DNA of 64,000 bases from Nocardia amamiensis (GCF_015477605.1 NZ_JADLQX010000015.1:124001-188000); one strand, 5' to 3'; positions 21,314 through 30,736 are shown, counted from the first letter of the stretch. Made by a program: numbers and translations. The notes: generated by a model from the sequence alone, not told the origin.

Positions 21314-21742
21314 GTGACCACCCACCTATCGAGCGCCGACCCGCACACGTTCAACTGGATGCTGGCGAACTTCGTCCGCGAGACCGACGGAGTCCGGGAA
21401 GCGGTCGCGGTCTCGTCGGACGGACTGCTCATCGCGATGTCCGAAGGCCTGGACCGCACCTCCGCCGACCGGCTCGCCGCCATGGTGTCCGGTCTGGTGG
21501 GCCTCGCCAAGAGCGCGTCGCGCAGCTACTCGTTCGACGGTCTGAAACTGATCATGATCGAGATGAAGCGCGGATTCCTGCTCGTCTCGGCGATGGGCGA
21601 CGGCAGCTGCCTCGGCGTGATCGCCGACAGCGGGTGCGACGTCGGCCTGGTCGGCTACGAGATGGCGGTACTCGCCGACCGCGCGGGCGCGCTGCTGGAC
21701 CCGGCGCTCATCGCCGAACTACGTGAGACGCTGCGGCGATGA
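21314..21742 (+). CDS. Roadblock/LC7 domain protein (CvnB type)
   Basis: 142 residues starting VTTHLSSADPHTFNWMLANF from GTG 21314, six bases after AGGAG. The whole protein is a Roadblock/LC7 fold (EAVAVSSDGLLIAMSEGLDR, FLLVSAMGDGSCLGVIADSG), related to MglB, the GTPase-activating partner of the small GTPase MglA. In conservons it is thought to work with the GTPase two genes downstream. Its stop overlaps the next start by ATGA. Confidence 0.92.
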   Translation: MTTHLSSADPHTFNWMLANFVRETDGVREAVAVSSDGLLIAMSEGLDRTSADRLAAMVSGLVGLAKSASRSYSFDGLKLIMIEMKRGFLLVSAMGDGSCLGVIADSGCDVGLVGYEMAVLADRAGALLDPALIAELRETLRR

Positions 21743-22173
21743 GACCGCCGGACATCCCTCGGCTGCCGGACCCGCGCATGATCTCGGTCCAGGGGACCTA
21801 CGGCGGCTTCGGCACGCCGCCGAGCCGCCCGGCCGACGAATCAGCCGGTGGCGACGAGCGATTCGTGCGCCCCTTCGTCGTCACCGCCGGCCGCACCACA
21901 CCGTTGCTGGACGGACTGCGGATCGAGACACTCGTGCGGGCGGAGCCCGGGGCGCTGACCGCGCCGCTGCGCTTCGAACAGCACACCCTCGTGCGGCTGT
22001 GCCAGCAGCCGCACTCCATCGCCGAGATCGGGACCGCGCTGCGCGTTCCGATCGGGGTCGCGAAGGTCGTCGTCAGCGACCTGGCCGCCACCGGACACGT
22101 GACCGTGCGCGCCGCCGACCAGCTCACCGCCGCTGCCATCGAGAGGATCAGGGACCTTGTCCGGGCACTCTGA
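21739..22173 (+). CDS. DUF742 family protein (CvnC type)
   Basis: 144 residues, MRPPDIPRLPDPRMISVQGT. It carries the DUF742 core RFVRPFVVTAGRTTPLLDGL followed by a winged-helix-like region (QHTLVRLCQQPHSIAEIGTA, VVSDLAATGHVTVRA). It is the constant third member of conservons; a DNA- or protein-binding role has been proposed from the fold. ATGA overlap with the roadblock gene indicates translational coupling. Its 3' end overlaps the start of the GTPase gene. Confidence 0.92.
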   Translation: MRPPDIPRLPDPRMISVQGTYGGFGTPPSRPADESAGGDERFVRPFVVTAGRTTPLLDGLRIETLVRAEPGALTAPLRFEQHTLVRLCQQPHSIAEIGTALRVPIGVAKVVVSDLAATGHVTVRAADQLTAAAIERIRDLVRAL

Positions 22174-22747
22174 CATACGAACGCCTGCCATGCCGTCGTC
22201 GGTGAAAATCGTGGTCAGCGGCGGATTCGGCGTCGGGAAGACGACATTCATCGCGGCCATCTCCGAAATCGAGCCGCTGGTGACGGAGGCGGCGATGACC
22301 GAGATGGCCGTCGGCGTGGACGATCCGGGACACCGCGCGGACAAGACGCAGACCACGGTCGCCCTGGACTTCGGCCGCATCACCCTCGACGGTTCGCTGA
22401 TTCTGTACCTGTTCGGCACACCGGGACAGGACCGATTCGTCTTCCTCTGGGACGACCTGGTCGACGGCGCGCTCGGCGCGGTGATCGTGGTGGACACCAC
22501 CCGCGTCGACGACTGCTATCCGGTACTGGACTACTTCGAGGAACGCGGCACGCCGTTCGTCGTCGCGGTCAACCGCTTCGAGGGCAGCACCCACTTCGAC
22601 CTCGACGAGGTCCGTGAGGCGCTCGAACTGGAGCATTGGGTTCCGGTGCTGGAGTGCGATGCGAGGCAACGCGATTCGGTCAAGGACGTGCTGGTGTCGT
22701 TGCTCGAGCAGGTGCTCCTGCACCGCACGGTCGACCTCCCCGCCTGA
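22157..22747 (+). CDS. Small Ras-like GTPase of a conservon (CvnD type)
   Basis: 196 residues from a TTG at 22157; ATG 22190 is an alternative giving 185 residues. G1 is GGFGVGKTTFI, the G3 region is YLFGTPGQDRF (TPGQ instead of DxxG, as usual in this family) and the G4 equivalent is VAVNRFEG. It belongs to the MglA-like/CvnD GTPases and should be a membrane-proximal switch acting with the upstream roadblock and kinase proteins. No P450 gene follows, unlike many Streptomyces conservons. Confidence 0.9.
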   Translation: MSGHSDIRTPAMPSSVKIVVSGGFGVGKTTFIAAISEIEPLVTEAAMTEMAVGVDDPGHRADKTQTTVALDFGRITLDGSLILYLFGTPGQDRFVFLWDDLVDGALGAVIVVDTTRVDDCYPVLDYFEERGTPFVVAVNRFEGSTHFDLDEVREALELEHWVPVLECDARQRDSVKDVLVSLLEQVLLHRTVDLPA

Positions 22748-22769
22748 GCGGCAGGAGGAGCGCTGCCGC
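22748..22769 (+). terminator. Possible conservon terminator
   Basis: GCGGCAG (22748-22754) and CTGCCGC (22763-22769) form a 7-bp stem immediately after the GTPase stop. No U-tract. About 230 bp of apparently empty sequence follow. Confidence 0.35.
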
Positions 22770-23002
22770 GCGCTCGGTCGCTGGTCTGTGGCCTCAGCCA
22801 CCACCTCGGCCGGGGTTCACCGGTCGCTACGGACGGCTGGGATGTCGACCACGAGTCCGGCATCCTGGGGTCGGCCGAATTGCGGCAGACTGGCCGACGC
22901 AACGCACCGCGGTCACCGGACGAACGAAGCATCCGCCGATGAATTCGCCGCGCGCCCGTCGTCTGTAGTGGTGCAAGCCCAACGAGCAGAAAGCACAGAG
23001 TC

Positions 23003-23422
23003 ATGAGCAACGGCAAAGACCTCGCCCTGTCCCACATCGGCGTGCTGGTCGCAGACCAGGAGAAGGCCCTGGAGTTCTACCGCGACGTGATCGGCCTCGA
23101 GGTGCGCGCGGATCTGCCGTTCGCCGGCGGGCGCTGGGTGACCGTCGGTCCGGCGAAGCAGCCGGGGATCGAGTTCATCCTGGAGACCCCCGAGATGGTG
23201 CCGGACGACGCGGCGCGCGCGGCGGCGCGGGAGCGTCTGGCCAGTGGCGCGCAGGGCACCCTGATCTTCGTCACCGACGACGTGGACGCGACCTTCGCCC
23301 GGCTGCGCGATGCCGGGGTCGAGGTGACGCAGGAGCCCATCTCGCAGCCGTACGGGGTTCGTGACTGCGGATTCCGCGACCCGTGGGGCAACCACCTGCG
23401 CTTTTCCGAACTGCAGGGCTGA
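23003..23422 (+). CDS. VOC (glyoxalase/bleomycin resistance/dioxygenase) superfamily protein
   Basis: 139 residues, MSNGKDLALSHIGVLVADQE. Two beta-alpha-beta-beta-beta modules are visible: SHIGVLVADQEKALEFYRDV and FVTDDVDATFARLRDAGVEV, ending YGVRDCGFRDPWGNHLRFSE. The His near residue 11 and the Glu near the C-terminus are the usual metal ligands. This subgroup is often annotated as glyoxalase or extradiol dioxygenase-like, but the substrate cannot be told. It is a single gene between the conservon and ppc. Confidence 0.88.
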   Translation: MSNGKDLALSHIGVLVADQEKALEFYRDVIGLEVRADLPFAGGRWVTVGPAKQPGIEFILETPEMVPDDAARAAARERLASGAQGTLIFVTDDVDATFARLRDAGVEVTQEPISQPYGVRDCGFRDPWGNHLRFSELQG

Positions 23423-23485
23423 GCCGGGCGGGCCCGGTGTGGCCCGCGTCGCACACATTCGCAGACCGGACAATACTGTCTGATC

Positions 23486-26257
23486 ATGGGCGAACCTACG
23501 ATCGACACCCCACAGGACGCCATCCGGCCGCTGCGTGACGACATCCGGTTCCTCGGTGGCGTGCTCGGCGACACCATCCGCGGCCACGAGGGACCGGAGG
23601 TCTTCGACCTCATCGAACGGGTGCGCATCGAGGCGTTCCGGGTGCGCCGTGAGGAGGTCGGTCGCAGCGCCGTCGCGGAGATGCTGCACGGTGTCGACAT
23701 CGCGGTGGCTCTCCCGCTCATCCGCGCGTTCAGCTATTTCGTGCTGCTGGCCAACTTGGCCGAGGACATCCAGCGCGACCGTCGCCGCGCCGCGCACGAG
23801 GCGGCCGGGGAGCCGCCGCAGGATTCCTCGCTGGCGGCGACCTACCGCAAGCTGGACGCGGCGGCGCTGGACGGACGGCGGGTCGCCGATCTGCTGGCCG
23901 ACGCGCTGGTCTCGCCGGTGATCACCGCGCACCCGACGGAGACCCGCCGCCGCACCGTCTTCGACGCGCAGGCCCGGATCACCGAGTTGATGCGGCGGCG
24001 CCAGCGCTATGCCGAGAACGAACGCGAGCGCGCCGATCTCGAGTCGCAGATTCGCCGCCAGGTGCTCAGCCTGTGGCGCACCGCGCTGATCCGGTTGGCC
24101 CGTTTGCGCATCCAGGACGAGATCTCGGTGGGATTGCGCTATTACGACCTCACCCTGTTCGACGTGATCCCGGCGATCAACGCCGAGGTGCGCGCCGCGC
24201 TGCGTTCACGCTGGCCCGGTGTTGAGCTGCTGCCGCGCCCGATGCTGCGGCCCGGCTCGTGGATCGGCGGCGACCGGGACGGAAATCCCTACGTCACCGC
24301 CGATGTCGTGCGTCAGGCCGCCTACCGCGCCGCGGGGGTCGCCTTCGAGCGCTATCTGCACGAGCTGGTCGAGTTGGAGAAGACGCTGTCGCTGTCGGCC
24401 CGGCTCGTAGCGGTGACGCCCGAGGTGGCCGCGCTCGCCGAGACCGGATATCCCGATCCCGCCACGCACGCCGACGAGCCGTATCGCCGTGCGCTGCATC
24501 ATATTCGCGCTCGCCTGACCGCCACGGCGCAGGCGGCGCTCGGGGAGGTTCCCCCGAACGGCCTGGATGCCGGGGCGCGCCCCTACTCGACACCCCAGGC
24601 GGTGCTGGACGACCTCGACGCCGTGGACGCCTCGCTGCGTGGCAGCGGTGACGACCTGCTCGCCGACGACCGACTCGCCGCGCTGCGCTACGCCCTGGAG
24701 ACGTTCGGCTTCCACCTGCAAGGCCTGGACATGCGGCAGAACTCCGAAGTGCATGAGCAGGTGGTCGCGGAACTGCTGGCCTGGGCGGGGGTGCACCCCG
24801 ACTACGCGAGCCTGCCGGAGGCGCGGCGGGTGGAGCTGCTCACGGCCGAGCTGAGCACCCGCCGTCCGCTGCTCGGCCCGCACGCGCGGCTGAGCGAGTT
24901 GGCCGCGAAGGAACTCGGCATCGTCCGCGCCGCACGGGAAGTGGTGGAAACCCTCGGCGCCGAGGCGGTGCCGAACTACATCATCAGCATGTGCACGTCG
25001 GTCAGCGACCTGCTGGAAGCCGCTCTGCTGCTCAAGGAGGGCGGACTGCTCGATCCGGGGGAGCCCGGCGTGCCGCCGAGCTGCCCGGTGGGCATCGTGC
25101 CGCTGTTCGAGACCATCGAGGACCTCGGAGCCGGGGCGGCCACCCTGTCCGCGGCGCTGGAGGTTCCGGTGTATCGCGAGCTGGTGGCGGCACAGGGGAT
25201 GCGCCAGGAAGTGATGCTCGGCTACTCCGACTCCAACAAGGACGGCGGATACCTCGCCGCCAACTGGGCGTTGTACCGGGCCGAACTGGACCTGGTGGAG
25301 GTGGCCCGCAAGACCGGAATCAGGTTGCGGCTGTTCCACGGGCGCGGCGGCACGGTGGGCCGCGGCGGCGGACGCAGTTACGACGCGATCCTCGCCCAGC
25401 CCGCGGGTGCGGTGCGCGGCTCGCTGCGGCTCACCGAGCAGGGTGAGGTGATCGCCGCGAAGTACGCCGAACCCGGTGCGGCGCATCGCAATCTGGAGTC
25501 GCTGATCGCGGGCACGCTGGAGTCGACCCTGCTGGACGTGGAAGGCCTCGGGCCCGACGCGGAGCCGTCCTACGGGATCATGGACGACCTGGCGGCGCGC
25601 GCCCGTGCGGCGTATGCGCGTCTGGTGCACGAAACCCCTGGCTTCGTAGAGTATTTCCGCCAGTCCACGCCCGTCGCGGAGGTCGGCGACCTGAACATCG
25701 GCAGCAGGCCCGCATCGCGCAAGCCGACCAGCTCGGTCGCCGACCTGCGTGCCATCCCGTGGGTGATGTCATGGAGCCAGGCGCGGGTGATGCTGCCCGG
25801 CTGGTACGGCACCGGCACCGCGTTGGAGGAGTGGATCGGCGGCGACCCGGAGCGTCTTGCGACGCTGGCGGATCTGTACCGCCGCTGGCCGTTCTTCCGG
25901 ACGGTGCTGTCCAATCTGGCCCAGGTGATGGCCAAGACCGATCTGGACATCGCCGCCCGCTACGCCGAACTCGTCGACGACGTGGCGCTGCGGGAGCAGA
26001 TCTTCGGCATGATCCGCGACGAGCACGCCAGGACCATCCGCATGCACGCGGCGATCACCGGCAACGACCACCTGCTGGCCGACAATCCCTCGCTGGCCGA
26101 GTCCATCCACAACCGCTTCCCCTACCTGGAACCGCTGAACCAGATGCAGGTGGAGCTGCTGCGCCGCCTGCGCGCGGGGGATGACTCGGAATTGGTCAAG
26201 CGCGGCATCCTGCTGACCATGAACGGCCTGGCCACTGCCCTGCGTAACTCGGGCTGA
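23486..26257 (+). CDS. ppc: Phosphoenolpyruvate carboxylase
   Basis: Converts PEP and bicarbonate to oxaloacetate, the main anaplerotic step. 923 residues, MGEPTIDTPQDAIRPLRDDI. Catalytic signatures are present: TAHPTETRRR (His near 150), GYSDSNKDGGY (near 580), FHGRGGTVGRGGG (near 617, the mobile loop) and the C-terminal MNGLATALRNSG that ends the allosteric (aspartate/malate) site. Length is normal for bacterial enzymes. It is monocistronic, 63 bases after the VOC gene. Confidence 0.98.
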   Translation: MGEPTIDTPQDAIRPLRDDIRFLGGVLGDTIRGHEGPEVFDLIERVRIEAFRVRREEVGRSAVAEMLHGVDIAVALPLIRAFSYFVLLANLAEDIQRDRRRAAHEAAGEPPQDSSLAATYRKLDAAALDGRRVADLLADALVSPVITAHPTETRRRTVFDAQARITELMRRRQRYAENERERADLESQIRRQVLSLWRTALIRLARLRIQDEISVGLRYYDLTLFDVIPAINAEVRAALRSRWPGVELLPRPMLRPGSWIGGDRDGNPYVTADVVRQAAYRAAGVAFERYLHELVELEKTLSLSARLVAVTPEVAALAETGYPDPATHADEPYRRALHHIRARLTATAQAALGEVPPNGLDAGARPYSTPQAVLDDLDAVDASLRGSGDDLLADDRLAALRYALETFGFHLQGLDMRQNSEVHEQVVAELLAWAGVHPDYASLPEARRVELLTAELSTRRPLLGPHARLSELAAKELGIVRAAREVVETLGAEAVPNYIISMCTSVSDLLEAALLLKEGGLLDPGEPGVPPSCPVGIVPLFETIEDLGAGAATLSAALEVPVYRELVAAQGMRQEVMLGYSDSNKDGGYLAANWALYRAELDLVEVARKTGIRLRLFHGRGGTVGRGGGRSYDAILAQPAGAVRGSLRLTEQGEVIAAKYAEPGAAHRNLESLIAGTLESTLLDVEGLGPDAEPSYGIMDDLAARARAAYARLVHETPGFVEYFRQSTPVAEVGDLNIGSRPASRKPTSSVADLRAIPWVMSWSQARVMLPGWYGTGTALEEWIGGDPERLATLADLYRRWPFFRTVLSNLAQVMAKTDLDIAARYAELVDDVALREQIFGMIRDEHARTIRMHAAITGNDHLLADNPSLAESIHNRFPYLEPLNQMQVELLRRLRAGDDSELVKRGILLTMNGLATALRNSG

Positions 26258-26327
26258 CCGGCTGGTGCCGATTCGCTGGGGCAGACATGCGCTGAGAAGC
26301 AGTGGAGTTCGGACGGCTCGGGACGAG

Positions 26328-26680
26328 CTGTCGATCGATGAAGCGGCTGTCGCGGCCCGCGGGGATCACACGAGGGTCTCGCGCGCGAGGGCATACCGGC
26401 GACTTCCTGGGTGCGCCGCGCGGGAACTCTGTGGGCACCGCCTCGACGCTCTCGAGCTGTTGAAGAGGAACGCTGCCGGACGTGGGCCGAGAAGATCCGT
26501 GCCTATCGACCGAACAGCCCTTGCGCCATCCGGGGATTACGCGGTCGGTCCGGATAGCCGATGCGTTGGTGACACAGTCCCTCATAAGAGGCCCGGCACC
26601 TGGCGACGATCTCCGTCAGTGCCGTGTTCGCCTCGCCGGCGTCACTCCACGAGGGCGCGGCATGCCGTACTGCCGGGTAG
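26328..26680 (+). repeat. Two decayed copies of the 5' end of the downstream dehydratase-like gene
   Basis: The sequence from 26328 reads LSIDEAAVAARGD and that from 26499 reads VPIDRTALAPSGDYAVGPDS, both resembling VPIDQTAVAALEDRVIGPEH at the start of the gene at 26726. Similarity continues at DNA level for about 100-150 bp per copy, and each copy ends with GTTGAAGA (26459 and 26680) followed by a related ribosome-site region (GGCCGAGAAG, GGCCGGGAAG). Both upstream copies share one frame but are too degenerate to be functional. The rest of 26258-26725 shows no gene. Confidence 0.7.
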
Positions 26681-26725
26681 TTGAAGAAGAGATGCCGGTC
26701 GGACCAGGCCGGGAAGGAGAGCGCC

Positions 26726-28025
26726 GTGCCGATCGATCAAACAGCCGTCGCGGCACTCGAGGACCGGGTCATAGGTCCTGAGCACAAGGGCATGCCGCCG
26801 ACTTCTTGGGGCCGCACCGTGCGGGAGTTCCTCGCCACGGCACCGACTCTCGATCAGCTGGAGACGCCGGTGCTCACCGTCGACCGCGCGGCGGTCGCGA
26901 CGAACATCGCGGTGATGGCCGACTGGGTGCGCGCGGCGGGCGTGCGGCTCGCGCCGCACGGTAAGACCACCATGGCCCCGCAGCTGTGGGCCGATCAGCT
27001 GGCCGCCGGCTCATGGGGAATAACCTTGGCCACCATCTGGCAGACGCAGGTGGCGCGATCCTTCGGCGTCGCCCGCATCCTGCTGGCCAACGCGCTGGTC
27101 GATCCGGTCGGATTGCACTGGCTGGCCACGGAATTGGCGAACGACCCCGGTTTCGAGTTCGCCTGCTGGGCCGACAGTGTCGAGACGGTCGCGCTGATGG
27201 ACGAGCACCTGCGCACCGCGCCGGGATCGGAGCGCGTCCGGGTCCTCGTCGAGCTCGGCGGGCCACGCGGCCGGACCGGAGCACGGACAGTCGAGCAAGC
27301 GCATGCCGTCGCGCGCGCGATCGACCGGGCGTCCCGGCTGACGCTGGCCGGGGTCGGCGGTTACGAGGGCGCGCTCGCACACTACCGCACCCCGAATGGC
27401 ATTCGCGCGCGACTATCTCGCGGAACTCGCCCGCCTGCATCACGAACTCGCCGCTGGCGGGCGGTATCCGGGGTCGGCGATCATCACCGCGGGCGGCAGT
27501 GCCTATCCGGAGCTGGCGGTCGAATACCTCGCCCCGCTCGCCGACGAGCAGGGCACACGTGGCGTCGCGACCACGGTAGTCCTGCGCTCCGGGGCGTACG
27601 TCATCCATGACGACGGCTTCTACGCGGCCATGTCGCCCTTGGCGGCACCCCGCAGCGAGCGGTCGTTGCGCTCCGCGATGCATGGCTGGGCGCGCACGCT
27701 CTCCCGCCCGGAGCCCGGGCTCGCCCTGCTGGATGCGGGAAAGCGCGATCTGCCATTCGATGAGGGGTTCCCGATTCCGCAGCGCATCGCCGGACCGAAA
27801 AGCATTCCACTGGACCCCGACGCCATGGTGTCGGCACTGAACGACCAGCACACCTTCTTGCGCCTACCAGGATCCGCCGCAACGGAATTGCCGATCGGCG
27901 CGGTCGTGCGACTCGGCCTCTCTCATCCGTGCACTGCCTTCGACAAGTGGCGGCTCATCCCGGTGATCGATGACGCCGACGCCCCGACGCCGCGTGTAGT
28001 CGACCTACTGCACACATTCTTCTGA
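26726..28025 (+). pseudogene. D-serine dehydratase-like (fold-type III PLP) gene with a frameshift
   Basis: Two frames together give a full-length (about 430 residue) DSD1/amino-acid-deaminase-like protein. The first, from GTG 26726 behind AAGGAGA, carries PVLTVDRAAVATNIAVMADW and the PLP-lysine region RLAPHGKTTMAPQLW. Sense is lost between about 27380 and 27410 and resumes one frame over with ARDYLAELARLHHELAAGGR, TAGGSAYPEL and the metal site GLSHPCTAFDKWR. A single-base insertion (or two-base loss) explains it. It may be a recent inactivation, or a sequencing error, since both halves are otherwise well conserved. Confidence 0.75.
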
Positions 28026-28118
28026 CGGTGCGGCCGAGGAGTGCACGTGATCGAGCGAGCACATCAGTTGCTAGCCAGTCGATCTCGCGACCGTGTTGGT
28101 ATACCCACGTGTACGTGG

Positions 28119-28500
28119 CTACGAAACGGCTCGTTCTCGAGCGACCGTGAGCACGATCTTGCCTTGGATGTGGCCGCGTTCGGCGCGTTGATGTGCCGCT
28201 CGGGCCTCCGCGAGTGGAAATGTGGCTGTCTATCGCGACGCGGACGGTGCCCGCGTCGAGCAGGCGTCCCAGTTCGGCGAGCTGCGCGCCGTTCGAGCGG
28301 ACCTGGGTGCCCGAGACGGTGACGCCCAGCCTCGCGGTCTCTTCGTCGTCGTAATCGCCGGAGAACACCGGGTACAGGGCGCCGCCACGCTGGATCGTGC
28401 GCAGGAAGCGATTGCTGTCGCGACCACCGACGGTGTCGAGAACGAGGTCGACGTCGTGCGCGAGTTCCTCCCCGCTCGGCGAGATCCATCGCCGCGCCAT
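28119..28500 (-). pseudogene. Zinc-type alcohol dehydrogenase/quinone oxidoreductase fragment
   Basis: Only the C-terminal third of an MDR-family oxidoreductase is present. One frame reads DVDLVLDTVGGRDSNRFLRT and GTQVRSNGAQLAELGRLLDA up to VRVAID; a single extra base near 28225 then shifts to TFPLAEARAAHQRAERGHIQ and GKIVLTVARERAVS-stop. The catalytic and most of the NAD(P)-binding domain are missing, as the fragment starts abruptly at about 28500, where unrelated plus-strand sequence begins. Non-functional. Confidence 0.8.
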
Positions 28501-28812
28501 GAAACGCTATGTTCGGCAAGGTGCTTTCGACGCCGCCCTGCTCGACCGCTACGTCGGATGGCTGGATACCCGTTCCGGCCGCGAACGGTACGCGGACTAT
28601 TTCGCCGGTTACAGCGTGCGGCTGCGACCGCAGCTCGCCGACCTGTCCGGGGTCTGCTGCCCGACCGCGATCGTCTGGGGGGTGATCGAGACACCGCCTG
28701 CACCTTCACCATTGCCGAGGATCTGGCGCGGCGACTACCTAGTGCCTGCGCGGGATCCTGTGACGACTCGGCGCCTCGCAACACCTTCGTCGCGGCTTCC
28801 CCTCGGCGGATA
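28500..28812 (+). pseudogene. Alpha/beta hydrolase C-terminal fragment, frameshifted
   Basis: The plus strand reads YVRQGAFDAALLDRYVGWLD, RSGRERYADYFAGYSVRLRP and CCPTAIVWG, typical of the cap and late core of an alpha/beta hydrolase. At a run of six G (28677-28682) the frame breaks; the neighbouring frame continues GDRDTACTFTIAEDLARRLP. The catalytic-Asp region (GDRD) is thus still visible but out of frame, and the N-terminal half with the nucleophile is absent. It abuts the alcohol dehydrogenase fragment head to head at 28500, so the junction is a rearrangement point. Confidence 0.7.
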
Positions 28813-28873
28813 GCTGGTCCGTCTGGGGCGCAGGTGCGTGTCCTATGCCAGCGGCTTACTCCGCTACCTCCCA

Positions 28874-30352
28874 TCAGGCGGCAGTGTTGCCGGGTTGCGG
28901 GGGTTGCCGCAGTTGTCGGCGGTGTTGTTCGTGTTGTTCGTGGATGCGGGTGATGGTTTCGGCGAGTAGTTCGCCGCTGTGGTGGCGGTGGTTCACGCGT
29001 GGGATCTGGTCGGGGTCGATGTGGGGTGGCGCGATCCATCCTGATCGCCCCGGGAACCGTGAATCGTTGCCGAGGGTGACGGTTTTCCAGCCGCCGGGTC
29101 CGTCGTGGACCAGCGAGTGGCAGTGATCGCAAGCCAAGGTTTCGTTGCCGATGTCGGTAGCGCCGCCCTTGGCGTAGTCGGTGATGTGGTGTACGGCGGA
29201 CAGAGTGGCGGGCGCATCGCAGCCAGGGCGGGAGCAGCCGCGTAGGGCGGCGATCAACGCCAGCCGTTGCGCCGGGGTGGCCAGCCGCTTGGCGCGGCCC
29301 AAATGCAAAGGTAGCCCGCGGTGGTCGAACACGGCCAAGAACAGGTGCGCTTGTTCGGCTAGTTTCAATGCCTCGCCGATGGGGATGCTGCCGCCGGAGG
29401 CAGTGGTCGCCACCCCCGACCTCTTTTCGACATCGTCAATGCTCATGGTCAGAATCGCCGACACCGGCAACCCGCGGTGATTGCCCAATCGATCCAAGGC
29501 CAGCTCAGGTTCCAGCACCGCCACCAGGGCGTCGTGGTTGCGTTGGGCGGTCGAGCGGTGATCACGCTGCGCGGCGTCGGCCAGGGCGTGGGGGTCGATC
29601 GGCCCGTCCAGGCCGGTGGGGCTGTCAGGGTCTTCGGGGTTGTTGATGCCGGGACGGGCGAACTTGGCCAGGATCGGATCCAGCAGTGCCCGCAGCAGCG
29701 GGGTGATCTCCCCGTGGATCGGGGTCATGCCGTCCGCGCGTTGACGCCCGAGGGTTATGCCGCGCATCCTTTTGCGATCCCCGTCGTCGGTTAGCCGCCC
29801 GTCGGGGTCGAGATGGGCGAGGATGCGGTCGCCGACCTTGCTGAGGTCGTCCGGGGATCCGGAGCGGGCGAATTCGGCCAGGATCTGTTCGGCCGCTTCG
29901 CGATCGGCGTCGTCGATGCCGCGAGGTACCCGTTTCATCACCGCCGCGATCCCGCGTGCATGATCGGCCGAGATTTCGCCCGCAGCCTGCGCCGCGGCGG
30001 TATGCGGCAGGAGCGGTGCGGTGTCGGCGCCGTCCATGGTGTGCCAGACGCCGAGGTCCCGCACCGCCGCGACCCGGCTGCCCGCGTCGGCGGCCGACAA
30101 CCGCAGGGTTTCCATCAGAAACCGTTTGCTGGTGCGTGCCCCGGCACGAGCCGGGATCGACCGCTCTTCCACCTCTACCAGCAACCGATGCGACACTGCC
30201 GCCAACCTGCGGGCGCAGGCCTCGATACCGCGCAGCAGATCGACAACCTCGTCATCGGACAATCTGGTCAGCGGCAGCTCGAGCAGACCCGCGACCGCGT
30301 CCGCCAGCGGCACCACCGCTGGCGACAACGATTTCTCCTCACCCGAACTCAT
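28874..30352 (-). CDS. DUF222/HNH endonuclease-domain protein (13E12-repeat type)
   Basis: 492 residues, MSSGEEKSLSPAVVPLADAV. The long N-terminal part is the DUF222 domain (RLLVEVEERSIPARAGARTS, LLPHTAAAQAAGEISADHAR). The C-terminal HNH core contains GCSRPGCDAPATLSAVHHIT and NETLACDHCHSLVHDG, with the histidine pair and zinc cysteines expected of an active nuclease. The family includes the multicopy REP13E12 elements of M. tuberculosis, which are hot spots for prophage integration; the biological role is unknown. The gene is intact and sits at the edge of a pseudogene-rich stretch. Confidence 0.9.
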   Translation of the reverse strand: MSSGEEKSLSPAVVPLADAVAGLLELPLTRLSDDEVVDLLRGIEACARRLAAVSHRLLVEVEERSIPARAGARTSKRFLMETLRLSAADAGSRVAAVRDLGVWHTMDGADTAPLLPHTAAAQAAGEISADHARGIAAVMKRVPRGIDDADREAAEQILAEFARSGSPDDLSKVGDRILAHLDPDGRLTDDGDRKRMRGITLGRQRADGMTPIHGEITPLLRALLDPILAKFARPGINNPEDPDSPTGLDGPIDPHALADAAQRDHRSTAQRNHDALVAVLEPELALDRLGNHRGLPVSAILTMSIDDVEKRSGVATTASGGSIPIGEALKLAEQAHLFLAVFDHRGLPLHLGRAKRLATPAQRLALIAALRGCSRPGCDAPATLSAVHHITDYAKGGATDIGNETLACDHCHSLVHDGPGGWKTVTLGNDSRFPGRSGWIAPPHIDPDQIPRVNHRHHSGELLAETITRIHEQHEQHRRQLRQPPQPGNTAA

Positions 30353-30702
30353 GTTCGAATCCTAGGCGAAACGGCTCAGCTCAGGCAATAGAAAGCCTTG
30401 TCTGATCTGCACTTTTCCTTCTGTCTCGCACGGGGATTCGACTCATCGGCGCGTCTGTCCGAGATGCGATTGAGGGGTGATCGTCCGCAACTGACGGACC
30501 ATGTGACCGATGTCCGGTGCGGATAGTCGGCGCATGGATCAGCAGGCAGATTTCTGCGACGCGCGATTCCTCAATCGTCAGGCAGTCAACGACTGGATAC
30601 CGAAGGCTCGGGTTTCGAGACCGGAATCTGGACAACGCAGGCCGCTGGTGTCGGATGTGGTCGCTGGTCCGTCAGTCGGTCCGGTGGCGGAGAAATGAAG
30701 AA
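30353..30702. other. Gene-free interval upstream of the DUF222/HNH gene
   Basis: About 350 bp hold the promoter of the minus-strand HNH gene. I see no convincing coding frame: the short open frames have no ribosome-binding site or family likeness. GC content looks lower than in neighbouring core genes. Confidence 0.5.
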
Positions 30703-30736
30703 GGCTCTGCACTGGGCGCGACGCCAGTGCAGAGCC
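30703..30736 (-). terminator. Strong terminator for the XRE/DUF397 pair
   Basis: GGCTCTGCACTGG (30703-30715) and CCAGTGCAGAGCC (30724-30736) are a perfect 13-bp inverted repeat with an 8-base loop. On the minus strand it is followed by TTCTTCATTTC, a T-rich tail, 20 bases after the DUF397 stop codon. Confidence 0.85.

Noticed and set aside
26265..26684. 139-codon plus-strand frame after ppc
   Set aside because: It only joins two decayed copies of the dehydratase-like gene start; outside them the sequence is random in character.
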